Positions 27,389 to 37,110 of a stretch of 46,634 bases of DNA are shown in pieces. Numbering within the stretch: the stretch's first letter is position 1; the number at the start of each line of letters is the position of its first letter. The position numbers and the translations under genes were made by a program. The stretch lies in assembly GCA_005877775.1 (NCBI GenBank), contig VBOJ01000013.1:1-46634 (forward strand), written 5' to 3'. The notes under the pieces are model-generated. The model had not been told where the DNA came from. It did not search any database and was given only the letters and a program-made list of their open reading frames with translations. The stretch comes from Nitrospirota bacterium. Lineage in GTDB: Bacteria > Nitrospirota > Nitrospiria > Nitrospirales > Nitrospiraceae.

Positions 27389-29581
27389 TCAGACCCTCCA
27401 CATGATCGCCTCGTAATCCTGATCCGGCACCCTCAGAACTACCGCCTGACGCCGCGGATATCGCTCCGTCTCGAGGCCGTGTTGCATCACGACGAGGGTC
27501 ATCCTGAACTCTTCCCCTGCCTGTAGCGTGAGATCCTTGAACGGCACGGCCAGCTCAAGAATCTTGCGCCGGCAGATGGTGTGGTAGCGACCGACCTCGG
27601 AGAAGGAGTGATCGGGAGAGGCGGAACAGAGGGTGAAACTGTCCGGCCCGGGCGCGACGAGTGAAAAGACCAGCCTGTAGGACAGGGAGGCCGTGAGCAC
27701 ATGCAGCTCAACGGCCAACCCGGCCTGATCGGCCAGCGCGTCGTCGTCGGGATCGAGTCGGAGGAAGAGCGCATCGACACTGCATCCGAATTCGATTGCG
27801 GTGAAGAAGCCGTGCGACTTCCACATGGACCCACGGGGAGGATCAGGTTCAATGGCACCGGCCCCCCGCCATTCGAAGAAGTCCGAGATAAGCCCGTCAA
27901 TGGTGGGAGAGAGCAGACTGACCGGCAGGCGAACCGGATCGGATTCGTGCAGCCCGTCGAGACTTATGACCGGCTCGTTGAGGATCTCCGGAGCCGGCGC
28001 ACCAGCTCTTGTAAAGACGTTCCGCAGGTGCGTCCGGAACAGGCGGTCGAATTCCGATTTGTAGTCCGTCTCAAACTCGTCGCCGTACCACCAAAACCAG
28101 TCGCTGCCTTCGGCCGCGTACAGTTCCTCCCACGCTTCGCGGGCCTGGTCCGGTGACAGATCGCGGCTCAGCTCCACCAGCCGGGCGCGCGTGTGCCGGA
28201 GCAAATCCCAGGCCCGGTTGTCCTCCTCATGTCCCAGCCAGATCTTGAAGTCCTGGTTGATCCAGGACCCGCTGTGGAGGTGCTCGAGCCGGGCTGCGGG
28301 GGGCACAATCTCCAAGGAACGACTGATGGTCTCGGCCGAGAATCGAACACCTTCCGGCGAGTGAGGCGAGTCTTTGGCCAGCTCAGCATAGAGCCGGGAT
28401 AAAACGCGTTCTCCTCCGTCATGGTAATGTTCCCATGGATTTTCCCCGTCCAGGATGATCGGGATCAATACATGATCACCAGGCGCGCGCTGCACGATGT
28501 GGGTGAGCCGGCGCAGCACGTCCTCCACGGCTGACTCCGGCATCGTCCTGGCATAGACGAACCCAAAGGCATCGGAGAGCTCGCGGTCGCGGAACAGGAT
28601 TGTGACGTCCTCTCCTGGTTGCCCGACCGTGTACGGATGATAGAGATCCTGGTGGCGATTCCAACTGCCAAGCGAACGGGCCAGCACGCCTTCATCCGTG
28701 GCCATCCAGCGAAGCCCCGCTCGTCGCAGTATCGGGGCCATCTCGGGACACACCGAGCCTTCGGACGGCCACAATCCGGCGGGAGGCATGCCAAACAGCT
28801 CTTCATGGAGGGCCACGGCTTTTTGAATTTGCGCCTCCGCGTCGGCCGGTGCTTGAAAGCGCTGGGGTAGGGCCGTCTCCGGCCGAGACCTCTTGGCGAA
28901 GTCTGTATCAATCAGCAAAGGCAGGATGGGATGGTAGAAGGGACTGGTGGTCAGTTCGATCCGGCCAGACTCGGCCAGTTTCCGGTAGAGAGGGATGATC
29001 TGCGAGACGGCATCTTGCTGGAGGGCCAGAACCTCTCGCTTGTCGTCCTCAGTAAACCCCCGACCTTTGACGCGAAGGACGGCTAACCGTGGGTGTCGAG
29101 CTACCGTGCCGTAGCCGAACCAGGCCAGGTTGTGCCATACCTGCAGGTCCAGGAAATCCTGTGACGTGAACCGACGCGCCAGCCGATCCAGGTCTTGTCC
29201 CGTCACGTCCGTGCCACGCTTAACCAACAGCTCGTGGTAGCGAGAATAGGGCCGTACCATGGTTCCCCAGTTCGCGGCAAAAAAATGACGGACGATGAAG
29301 GCCCGCTCAGGCGGCGAGAGTTCCGCCGCTGGGCGCTGCGCGTGTTCGAGGAAGAGGTCGCGTACGGATCCCGACGTCAACTCCTTGAGTTGGACCAACA
29401 AGGAGGGGGTAAAGTTGACGGTGGCCCGCACCGTGGGGAACCGTTCCAGCAAGGAGGCCATGTCGAAATACGCTTTCGTGGCATGCAGCCGGACCCAGGG
29501 CATGCTCGCGGACCCCGACACCGGGTCGGTATAGTAGGGCTGGTGCATATGCCAGAGAAAGCAGATGTGGGCGGTTTTCAT
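27389..29581 (-). CDS. glycoside hydrolase family 57 protein
   Basis: 'ICFLWHMHQPYYTDP', 'GLWPSEGSVCPEMAPILRRAGLRWMATDEGVLARSLG', 'ILDGENPWEHYHDGGERVLSRLY'. Confidence 0.92.
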   Translation of the reverse strand: MKTAHICFLWHMHQPYYTDPVSGSASMPWVRLHATKAYFDMASLLERFPTVRATVNFTPSLLVQLKELTSGSVRDLFLEHAQRPAAELSPPERAFIVRHFFAANWGTMVRPYSRYHELLVKRGTDVTGQDLDRLARRFTSQDFLDLQVWHNLAWFGYGTVARHPRLAVLRVKGRGFTEDDKREVLALQQDAVSQIIPLYRKLAESGRIELTTSPFYHPILPLLIDTDFAKRSRPETALPQRFQAPADAEAQIQKAVALHEELFGMPPAGLWPSEGSVCPEMAPILRRAGLRWMATDEGVLARSLGSWNRHQDLYHPYTVGQPGEDVTILFRDRELSDAFGFVYARTMPESAVEDVLRRLTHIVQRAPGDHVLIPIILDGENPWEHYHDGGERVLSRLYAELAKDSPHSPEGVRFSAETISRSLEIVPPAARLEHLHSGSWINQDFKIWLGHEEDNRAWDLLRHTRARLVELSRDLSPDQAREAWEELYAAEGSDWFWWYGDEFETDYKSEFDRLFRTHLRNVFTRAGAPAPEILNEPVISLDGLHESDPVRLPVSLLSPTIDGLISDFFEWRGAGAIEPDPPRGSMWKSHGFFTAIEFGCSVDALFLRLDPDDDALADQAGLAVELHVLTASLSYRLVFSLVAPGPDSFTLCSASPDHSFSEVGRYHTICRRKILELAVPFKDLTLQAGEEFRMTLVVMQHGLETERYPRRQAVVLRVPDQDYEAIMWRV

Positions 29582-29670
29582 GATTGGCTGATCTGCAGCG
29601 ATGACTGCAGTATCTCATAGGGCAGGCAGGGTTTCAATAAAGCGCCGTTGATCGTTTCTGCGACAAGCGG

Positions 29671-30132
29671 ATGAAAATCAGGTATAAATGGAGGAGAAGC
29701 GGGAGCCGGGAACGTGTCATGCAAAACGGTCAAGCACTCTCGTGCCGGGCAACACACGTAGCCGGCAGTATCTGGCGGTATTGGTTGCCGGTCGCGGCCT
29801 ATGCCGGCCTCATCTTCTATCTGTCTTCGCTCTCGCATCCTGAAGAATATGTTCCGTCACTGCTTGCGGAGCTTGGAGACGAGGTCCTCCACGCCGTGGA
29901 GTACGGATTGTTGAGCGTCCTCTGTTACCGAGCCTTCCGCCATGGGGCAGGCGCATGGGCGGCCCGGTACGCATTGCAACTCGCCATTGTCGCCGCTGCA
30001 ACCTATGGTGTGACCGATGAAGTCCATCAAGCGTTCGTGCCTTTGCGCGTAGCGGAGGCCGGTGATGTTCTCATGGATATGATCGGTGCAGCTATCGCAG
30101 CCACAGGGTGGAGCTGGACCGTCGAGCCCTAG
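29671..30132 (+). CDS. VanZ family protein
   Basis: 'YWLPVAAYAGLIFYLSSLS...DEVLHAVEYGLLSVLCYRAFR...YGVTDEVHQAFVPLRVAEAGDVLMDMIGA'; start may be 29719. Confidence 0.85.
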   Translation: MKIRYKWRRSGSRERVMQNGQALSCRATHVAGSIWRYWLPVAAYAGLIFYLSSLSHPEEYVPSLLAELGDEVLHAVEYGLLSVLCYRAFRHGAGAWAARYALQLAIVAAATYGVTDEVHQAFVPLRVAEAGDVLMDMIGAAIAATGWSWTVEP

Positions 30133-30147
30133 CTCACTGTCCTGTCT

Positions 30148-31119
30148 TTACCAGGCGTAGGCCTCCGGCGCGGGCCCGCCAGGTCCGGGAAAAATCTCGT
30201 CGAGGCGCTTCATGGTCTTGGAGGTCAGCGTGATCTCCAGCGCCCGGAAAGATTGGTCCAACTGCTCAACCGTACGCGGCCCGATGATGGGCGCGGTGAC
30301 GGCCTTTTGGTGCAGGAGCCACGCGAGGGCCACATCCGCTGGCCGTTCATTGATCTCGCGGCAGAACGTCTCGTAGGTTTCGAGTTTCGTTCGATGCTTT
30401 TTGAGGTCACGTTGCAGGTCTTCCTTGGCCCGGCGCCCCTCTTTAGCTTTTTGGAGCACGCCGCCTAGCAGCCCACCGGCCAGTGGACTCCAGGGGATCA
30501 GGCCCACTCCATAGGCCTCGCAGGCTGGAACCACTTCCAGCTCCACCGCCCGCTCGGTCAGATTGTACAGACTTTGCTCGGACACCAGGCCCAGGAAGTG
30601 CCGGCTTCTGGCGGTCTCCTGCGCCTGCGCAATGTGCCAGCCGGCGAAGTTGCTGCTCCCTACGTACAGGACTTTGCCTTGGTCGCAGAGCTGCTCCATC
30701 GCCTGCCAGATCTCCTCCCAGGGTGCTGCTCGATAAATGTGGTGCATCTGATACAGATCAATGTGGTCAGTCTTCAGCCGGCGGAGACTCTCCTCGCAAG
30801 CCCGTCTGATGTGAAGCGCGGAAAGCCGCGCTTGGTTGGGCCAATCTCCCATCCGACCGTAGACCTTGGTGGCTAGCACCACTTTCTCCCGCCGACTGCT
30901 TCCTTGCGCAAACCACCGGCCGATGATCTGTTCGGTGACACCCTCACCGGTCCGACCGCCATACACATTAGCCGTGTCGAAAAAGTTGGTCCCCAGTTCC
31001 AACGCCCGATCCATGATCTTGAAACTGTCTGCCTCATTTGTGTATGGCCCGAAATTCATCGTGCCAAGACACAGGCGACTGACTTTCAGGCCGGATCTGC
31101 CCAAGTGAACGTATTCCAT
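30148..31119 (-). CDS. aldo/keto reductase
   Basis: 'MEYVHLGRSGLKVSRLCLGTMNFG', 'FFDTANVYGGRTGEGVTEQIIG', 'DHIDLYQMHH'. Confidence 0.94.
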   Translation of the reverse strand: MEYVHLGRSGLKVSRLCLGTMNFGPYTNEADSFKIMDRALELGTNFFDTANVYGGRTGEGVTEQIIGRWFAQGSSRREKVVLATKVYGRMGDWPNQARLSALHIRRACEESLRRLKTDHIDLYQMHHIYRAAPWEEIWQAMEQLCDQGKVLYVGSSNFAGWHIAQAQETARSRHFLGLVSEQSLYNLTERAVELEVVPACEAYGVGLIPWSPLAGGLLGGVLQKAKEGRRAKEDLQRDLKKHRTKLETYETFCREINERPADVALAWLLHQKAVTAPIIGPRTVEQLDQSFRALEITLTSKTMKRLDEIFPGPGGPAPEAYAW

Positions 31120-31220
31120 CAGGTGACTCCTCCGCAAGTCATGGTTGTTTCATGCGAGCAGGATACCGGTTTTCTCTATTCCGTGACAAGCTGTGAAGCC
31201 CCGGCTATAATTCGGTCTGT

Positions 31221-32324
31221 ATGCCGACTGCTGATCCTCCTCTGCCCAAGCATGCAATGGCTCCGCCGGATCGCGCGCTCGTCGCTGAGACCGTGCGGGC
31301 GAAGCTCCCATTTGTGGCTGAACTCCTCACGCTGGCCCCCCTTGCAGGAGACGCCTCCAACCGCCGCTACTTCCGGGCGCAATTGGTCGGCGGTCCGCCT
31401 CGGTCCCTCGTGCTCATGCAGCTCGCGGAGCCCGAGGCCTTCAAACAGTCGGAGGAGGCGGTCAGCGGTGCATCGGTCTCGATCACCGAACTCCCCTTCA
31501 TCAATATTCTTAACCATCTCGTCAAGGCCGACGTAGCGGTCCCGGCTCTGTACTATTACGATCAAGCAGCCGGGCTTCTGTACCTGGAGGACTTTGGGGA
31601 TGTGCTGCTGACCCAGGCTTGCCAGAGTGCTTCGCGATCCGACATCGCACGGCTCTATCGCCATGTGATTGATATGCTGGTGCGGATTCATCAGAAGGCG
31701 ACTTCTCCGGCGAATCAGGCCTGTCTGGCTTTCCATCGCCGCTTCGATGTCCCGCTGCTGATGTGGGAGTTCGACCATTTTCTGGAGTATGGGGTGGTGG
31801 CCCGGCAGGAGAAGCCGATGTGCGCCGATGACGAGCAGCCGGTGAGGGAGGAGTTTCAGAAGATCGCCGAGCTGCTGGCCGCGCAGCCACGTGTCTTCAC
31901 CCATCGCGATTACCATTCTCGCAATCTGATGGTTGATGGTCACCGATTAGGAGTGCTGGATTTTCAAGACGCCCTGATGGGCCCGGCCACCTACGATCTT
32001 GCCTCTCTGCTCCGAGACGCCTACGTCGCGTTGGAGGAATCGTTGATTGACGAGCTGATCCAGTACTACCTGGACCGGATGGCCGAGCAGGGGACTGTGT
32101 GGGCTGACCGGGCGGCGTTTCGACGCCTGTTCGATTTCACCAGTATCCAGCGGAACCTCAAAGCGGCGGGTCGCTTCGTCTATATAGATCGGGTCAAGAA
32201 GAACCCAAAGTTCCTAGCAGACATTCCACGCGTGCTTGGGTACGTGCACCGCAACCTGGCGAAGCATCCGGAATTGCAGACGCTCCGTAAACATCTCACG
32301 CCGTATGTACCTGAACTCCAATAA
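31221..32324 (+). CDS. aminoglycoside-phosphotransferase-fold kinase, AmgK-like sugar kinase
   Basis: 'LAGDASNRRYFR', 'VFTHRDYHSRNLMVDGHRLGVLDFQDALMGPATYDLASLLRDAYV'; next to a MurU-like gene. Confidence 0.82.
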   Translation: MPTADPPLPKHAMAPPDRALVAETVRAKLPFVAELLTLAPLAGDASNRRYFRAQLVGGPPRSLVLMQLAEPEAFKQSEEAVSGASVSITELPFINILNHLVKADVAVPALYYYDQAAGLLYLEDFGDVLLTQACQSASRSDIARLYRHVIDMLVRIHQKATSPANQACLAFHRRFDVPLLMWEFDHFLEYGVVARQEKPMCADDEQPVREEFQKIAELLAAQPRVFTHRDYHSRNLMVDGHRLGVLDFQDALMGPATYDLASLLRDAYVALEESLIDELIQYYLDRMAEQGTVWADRAAFRRLFDFTSIQRNLKAAGRFVYIDRVKKNPKFLADIPRVLGYVHRNLAKHPELQTLRKHLTPYVPELQ

Positions 32325-32327
32325 ACT

Positions 32328-32424
32328 CGTAAGGCGTGAGGCGTTAGGCGTGAGGCGTGAACTCTCTGTCTACGGCGGGGCTCTTTCCGCTACCCCTTAC
32401 CCCTTACCCCTTACCCCTCACGAG
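32328..32424. repeat. intergenic hairpin element, GTAAGGCGTGAGG family
   Basis: 'CGTAAGGCGTGAGGCGTTAGGCGTGAGGCGTGA' against inverted 'TACCCCTTACCCCTTACCCCTTACCCCTCACGAG'. Confidence 0.85.
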
Positions 32425-32429
32425 GTCTC

Positions 32430-33167
32430 ATGCGCGCGATGATTCTGGCGGCGGGCCTCGGCACACGCCTGCGCCCGCTCACCGACACCCTTCCCAAACC
32501 ACTCCTGCTGATCGGGGGCACGCCTCTGATCCTGTGGAATCTGTTGTTGCTCCGGCGACACGGGATCACAGAGGTCATCATCAACCTCCACTACCTCGGC
32601 CATCTCATCGAAAAGGAGCTTGGCGACGGCTCGCGGTTCGGCCTGCGCATTTCCTACTCACGTGAACCGGTTATTCTAGGCACGGGCGGAGGCATCAAGC
32701 AGGCGGAGCCGTTTTTCAACGGCGAGCCGTTCGTGGTGCTGAACGGGGACACGCTTCTGGAATTAGATCTGGGCACAGTTGTCCAATTTCACGAGCAGCG
32801 GAATGCGCTTGCGACGATGGTGCTCCGGGAGGATCCTGACGCGGATCGATGGGGTGCGGTGGAGACCAATCCGCAACAGCGCGTGGTCCGCATCGTCGGT
32901 CGCGGGCTGGCTAAGGGCGATCAGACTGCCAAGCGCATGTTTGCGGGCGTGCACGTGATGCACCCGCAGTTGCTGAAGGATGTGCCGACGGGGCAGGCCT
33001 CCTCGATCATCGACGCCTATGTGGACGCGATTCAACGCGGAGCAGTCATCATGGGCTACGGGACGGACGGCTACTGGTCGGATGTCGGCACGCCTGAGCG
33101 TTATGCCCAGGCGCAGCAGGATGCGGAGAAGGGGCTGATCGCCTTGACGGCGCGCCAGCGGTCTTGA
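32430..33167 (+). CDS. MurU-like sugar-1-phosphate nucleotidyltransferase
   Basis: 'MRAMILAAGLGTRLRPLTDTLPKPLLLIGGTPLILWNL', 'VLNGDTLLELDL', 'DGYWSDVGTPERYAQAQ'. Confidence 0.88.
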   Translation: MRAMILAAGLGTRLRPLTDTLPKPLLLIGGTPLILWNLLLLRRHGITEVIINLHYLGHLIEKELGDGSRFGLRISYSREPVILGTGGGIKQAEPFFNGEPFVVLNGDTLLELDLGTVVQFHEQRNALATMVLREDPDADRWGAVETNPQQRVVRIVGRGLAKGDQTAKRMFAGVHVMHPQLLKDVPTGQASSIIDAYVDAIQRGAVIMGYGTDGYWSDVGTPERYAQAQQDAEKGLIALTARQRS

Positions 33168-33212
33168 GCGAGAGAACGGAGTGACGAGCGTGGCCTCGAA
33201 CGGGCCTCATGT

Positions 33213-33977
33213 TCAAGCGATGCGTTGCGCTGCGGGCTTCTTCTGGGCCGTCATCAGGCGGGTCTTACGCAGCGACATGAGGGTGCGCTGTTGATCGGTC
33301 GGCGCGTGAGGCGCTGACGTCTTCTCCCCGTAGGTCTTCAAAAATCGGTCCACGACTTGGAGCGCCTCGCCCTGGTGCCCTGCTCGTTCCAGCAGATCAG
33401 CTAGCCGGAGATAGGCCGGCAAGACGAACGCGAGGTCGCGATCCGACTTCGCGTTGTCCGTGACAAAGCGATACCTCTGGAGAGCAATTTCCTGATTACT
33501 GCCTTCATTGCGCATGGCTTCCAGCATGTGCACCGAGATACGATCCATGGTTCCGCTGACACCTTGTGCCCACTGTCCTCCAAGCAACTCGTCTAGTTCC
33601 TTCTCCGATAACTGGATCCCTTTCGCAGTGGAATTCGCTTTGAGTTGCTGCAACAAGCGCCGCGCCTCCGGCCAACCGCCGTAAAGTCCTATCAAAAGGC
33701 ACCGGCAACCGGATGGATTGGTGCATGCTCCGTGCAGCGGCGTGAATTTCTTCTTCGCCGCGACGATCGGGAGAAAGGCCTTGCCGTTGGCTTCCAGACA
33801 CACTGGGCAGATGTGACCGTCCTTGGGAGTGATATGGATGAACATGCGGATGCCGGACCGGTCCCAGAAATCAACGGCGTGGATACGGCCTGCTCGCACC
33901 TGCATTTCATGAAATACCCAGAGAGCCAGCAAGCCCAGAATGGCGAGGAAATACGGAACGAGATCGTCGAAGATCAT
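33213..33977 (-). CDS. membrane-anchored hypothetical protein with a Cys cluster and TPR-like C-terminus
   Basis: N-terminal TM; 'HICPVCLEANGKAFLP...HGACTNPSGCRC'; helical repeat-like C-terminus. Confidence 0.65.
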   Translation of the reverse strand: MIFDDLVPYFLAILGLLALWVFHEMQVRAGRIHAVDFWDRSGIRMFIHITPKDGHICPVCLEANGKAFLPIVAAKKKFTPLHGACTNPSGCRCLLIGLYGGWPEARRLLQQLKANSTAKGIQLSEKELDELLGGQWAQGVSGTMDRISVHMLEAMRNEGSNQEIALQRYRFVTDNAKSDRDLAFVLPAYLRLADLLERAGHQGEALQVVDRFLKTYGEKTSAPHAPTDQQRTLMSLRKTRLMTAQKKPAAQRIA

Positions 33978-34161
33978 GGTGGTCTGCCTCGCGTGAGTCC
34001 CCTCACCTAGTCAATGTTTCTTGTACCACGGCTTTCTCAATGCAAGAAGACAAAAGTGTTTTCCTGCACGGGGCAGAAGGAAGACCTCCCCAGTCGTCGG
34101 TATCTGGTGTTCTACGCAGGGAGAGCAGGGAAGAGAGCGCGGAGGGTACGTCGCCGGTGCG

Positions 34162-36876
34162 CTACGCGATGCCCGCCGGTCTGAACCGGCGCAGGCGCAG
34201 CGCGTTCCCCACGACGCTCACGGACGAGAGGCCCATGGCGGCAGCGGCCCAAATAGGATTGAGCATGCCAAGCGCTGCGGCTGGGATCAGGAGGATATTG
34301 TACATGAAGGCGGCGAACAGATTCTGTTTGATGTTCCTGGTGATCGCGCGTGATAGGGCAATGGCGGTGACCACGCCCCGCAGGTCCCCGCTCATGAGCG
34401 TGATGTTCGCGGCCTCCATTGCGACGTCGGTGCCGGTTCCGATCGCGATTCCGACATCGGCCTGAGCCAGCGCCGGCGCATCGTTGATCCCGTCCCCCAC
34501 CATTGCCACGACCTTACCTTGTTCCTGAAGCCGTTTGATTTCGCGGGCCTTTTGCTCGGGCAATACCTCCGCCAGCACGCGATCAATCTTGACTTGCTCG
34601 GCGATGGCCTTCGCGGTTCGTGGATTGTCGCCGGTCAACATGACCACTTCCACCCCAAGCTGATGCAAGGCGTTCACCGCCTCGCGGGCGTGGTCCTTGA
34701 GCTGATCGGCGACCGCGAGCAGGCCAATGATCTGAGGGGGCTGAGCTGTGCCGGGCTTGGCGAGATTCTGGACAGCCAAGTACATCGGGGTCAGGCCGTC
34801 GGACGCGAGTTGCTCGGCGGCCTTGTTCGCCTCTGCGCTGACCAGGATGCCCTGCGCTTCCATCAGTCGGAGATTGCCCAGGTACAGGCAGAGGATCTGT
34901 GATCCCTCGCCGACCGTGGCGCGCATGCCGTGGCCTGGGATGGCGGTGAAGTCCCTGGCATCTTCGAACATCAGGCCTCGTTGATGGGCGTGGCACAGGA
35001 TAGCCTCTGCAACTGGATGCTCTGAACCCTGTTCGGCCGATGCCGCGATCGCTACCAGGCGGTCCTGGGTCCAGCCATCGGCGAGTGGCACCACTGCGCG
35101 AACGGCCGGTTCGCCACGCGTCAGCGTCCCGGTCTTATCTAGCACGACCGTCGTGAGTTGGTGCGCTCGTTCCAGGGCATTGCCGCCTCGGATCAACACA
35201 CCGTGCTCGGCGCCCTTCCCGATGCCAACCATAATGGAGGTCGGCGTCGCAAGCCCGAGCGCGCAGGGGCAGGCGATGATCAACACCGCCACGAAATTGA
35301 CGAGCGCATGGGTGAGCGCCGGAGGCGGTCCGAACATGAGCCAAAGCGCGAAGGTGACCGCGGCGATTCCGATCACGGCCGGCACGAAATAGGCCGCGAT
35401 CCGATCCGCGAGCCTGGCGAGCGGCGGTTTCGCCGCCTGCGCTTCTTCCACAAGGCGGATGATCCGAGCCAAGGCCATCTCGCGCCCAACCTTGGTCGCC
35501 TCGACCCTCAGGCTTCCGGTCCGATTGAGGGTGGCACCGACCACCAGATCGCCTGGCTGCTTGTCCACCGGAAGGCTTTCGCCTGTGAGCATGGATTCAT
35601 CCACCGTTGAGGTCCCGTGGCGCACGATCCCGTCCACCGGCACTTTTTCACCAGGCCGCACGATGACGACATCACCGATGCGGACCTCCTGAATCGGGAT
35701 GTCCTGCTCGCGGCCATCGCGGATAATCCGCGCGTCTTTCGGCTGCAGGCCGATCAGTGTCCTGATCGCCTCGGAGGCGCGCCCTTTCGCCCGCATCTCC
35801 ATCAGGCGTCCGAACAGAATCAGTGTGATGATCGCGGCCGAGGTGTCGAAGTACACGGCAGGAGCCAAGCCGCCGGCCGTAAAGAGCTGAGGAGCCAGAG
35901 TGGCGAGCAGGCTGTACAGGTACGCTGCCGAAGTTCCGACTGCGATGAGGGTGTTCATGTCGGAGGAGCCATGACGGGCGACCGCGTAGGCTCCCTTGTA
36001 GAACTGCCAGCCGGCCCAGAATTGAACGGGCGTGGTCAGGAGAAGCTGTAACCAGAAAGACGCCGATCTGGTCAGGGACACCCCAAGGTGCTCCGCCATG
36101 CCCAGGACCATCACGGGTAGGGTCAAGGCGGCGGCGACTCCAAACCGTAGCCGGAGGTCTCGATCGGCAGCCTTCGCACGTTCCTCCTTCGCTGCCGGCG
36201 TCTCTGTCTCGCCTGCAGTCAGCTCGGGGGAAGCGACCGGTGTGTAACCGAGGCTTTGGATCGTCTGGTGAATCGCAGGCAGGCCTGTGACTCCTGGCAG
36301 GTACTCGACCGTGGCCTGCTCGGAAGCCAAATTGACCGAGGCACTGACGACACCCTGCATCGTCCCTAATCCCTGCTCAATCCTTGAAACGCAGGAGGCG
36401 CAGGACATGCCTTCGATGGGAATCGTCACCGTGACGGGCGAGTATTGAGTGCTGAGTGCCGAGGACTGCATCTCTTGCGTTGATCGCGGGGCACCCATTG
36501 CTCCAGGATGCAATGGGTCCCGGTCCGTCGCGACGGCTCGACCCCTCGATTCGCACTCGGGGTCGACCCTGAGCCTGTCGAAGGGTCGACTGAGCTCGCC
36601 GAAGTCAGACGCCGGACGCGAAAGACGCTCCGCGCCTGCAGACCTCAGTCCTCGTTGCTCAGCCCTTATCGCTGGTCCGAGCGTGATGATCTGCGGATCT
36701 GGCGCCCGGTGCCCTCCCATTCCCTTGGGCCCGTCACGAAGAATTCGCTCGGGGTCAGCCTCAAAGGTCCGCTTGCAGCCCGGCGCGCAGAAATAGTAAG
36801 TGGTCCCCTGATAGGCCGCGGTAGCCGGGGCCTTCCGTTCATCCACGGTCATGCCGCAGACTGGATCAATCGCCAT
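34162..36876 (-). CDS. P1B-type copper-translocating ATPase with N-terminal YHS and HMA domains
   Basis: '[39 protein letters not shown]', '[14 protein letters not shown]', '[10 protein letters not shown]', '[11 protein letters not shown]', '[26 protein letters not shown]'. Confidence 0.94.
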   Translation of the reverse strand: MAIDPVCGMTVDERKAPATAAYQGTTYYFCAPGCKRTFEADPERILRDGPKGMGGHRAPDPQIITLGPAIRAEQRGLRSAGAERLSRPASDFGELSRPFDRLRVDPECESRGRAVATDRDPLHPGAMGAPRSTQEMQSSALSTQYSPVTVTIPIEGMSCASCVSRIEQGLGTMQGVVSASVNLASEQATVEYLPGVTGLPAIHQTIQSLGYTPVASPELTAGETETPAAKEERAKAADRDLRLRFGVAAALTLPVMVLGMAEHLGVSLTRSASFWLQLLLTTPVQFWAGWQFYKGAYAVARHGSSDMNTLIAVGTSAAYLYSLLATLAPQLFTAGGLAPAVYFDTSAAIITLILFGRLMEMRAKGRASEAIRTLIGLQPKDARIIRDGREQDIPIQEVRIGDVVIVRPGEKVPVDGIVRHGTSTVDESMLTGESLPVDKQPGDLVVGATLNRTGSLRVEATKVGREMALARIIRLVEEAQAAKPPLARLADRIAAYFVPAVIGIAAVTFALWLMFGPPPALTHALVNFVAVLIIACPCALGLATPTSIMVGIGKGAEHGVLIRGGNALERAHQLTTVVLDKTGTLTRGEPAVRAVVPLADGWTQDRLVAIAASAEQGSEHPVAEAILCHAHQRGLMFEDARDFTAIPGHGMRATVGEGSQILCLYLGNLRLMEAQGILVSAEANKAAEQLASDGLTPMYLAVQNLAKPGTAQPPQIIGLLAVADQLKDHAREAVNALHQLGVEVVMLTGDNPRTAKAIAEQVKIDRVLAEVLPEQKAREIKRLQEQGKVVAMVGDGINDAPALAQADVGIAIGTGTDVAMEAANITLMSGDLRGVVTAIALSRAITRNIKQNLFAAFMYNILLIPAAALGMLNPIWAAAAMGLSSVSVVGNALRLRRFRPAGIA
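36440..36663. repeat. palindrome mosaic inside the CopA-type ORF (YHS-HMA linker)
   Basis: Outer arms GAGGACTG (36461-36468)/CAGTCCTC (36646-36653); ACCCATTG/CAATGGGT; CGACCCC/GGGGTCG; TCGACCC/GGGTCGA. Confidence 0.85.
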
Positions 36877-36892
36877 CGCGTACACACAGAAA

Positions 36893-37070
36893 CCGTGAGG
36901 GGTAAGGGGGTTGACAGACCGTTAGGCGTGAGGGAGCGTCCACGCGTGCGGCGTCCGTAGCGTCAGTCGCAACAGACGCAAAAGACCCTCGACGCAATGA
37001 CGCAAGCTGTTGCCTAACGCCTGACACTTCACACCTAACTTCCCCTCGCGCCCAACGCCTCACGAAAGCT
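36893..37070 (-). repeat. intergenic repeat element (copy 3), GCGTC/GACGC core
   Basis: 36935-37009 matches copy 2 with two visible substitutions; GTTAGGCGTGAGG-type flanks. Confidence 0.9.
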
Positions 37071-37110
37071 TCCAGCGGCTTTCATAGTACCAGTTTTGCG
37101 GGAATACTGT

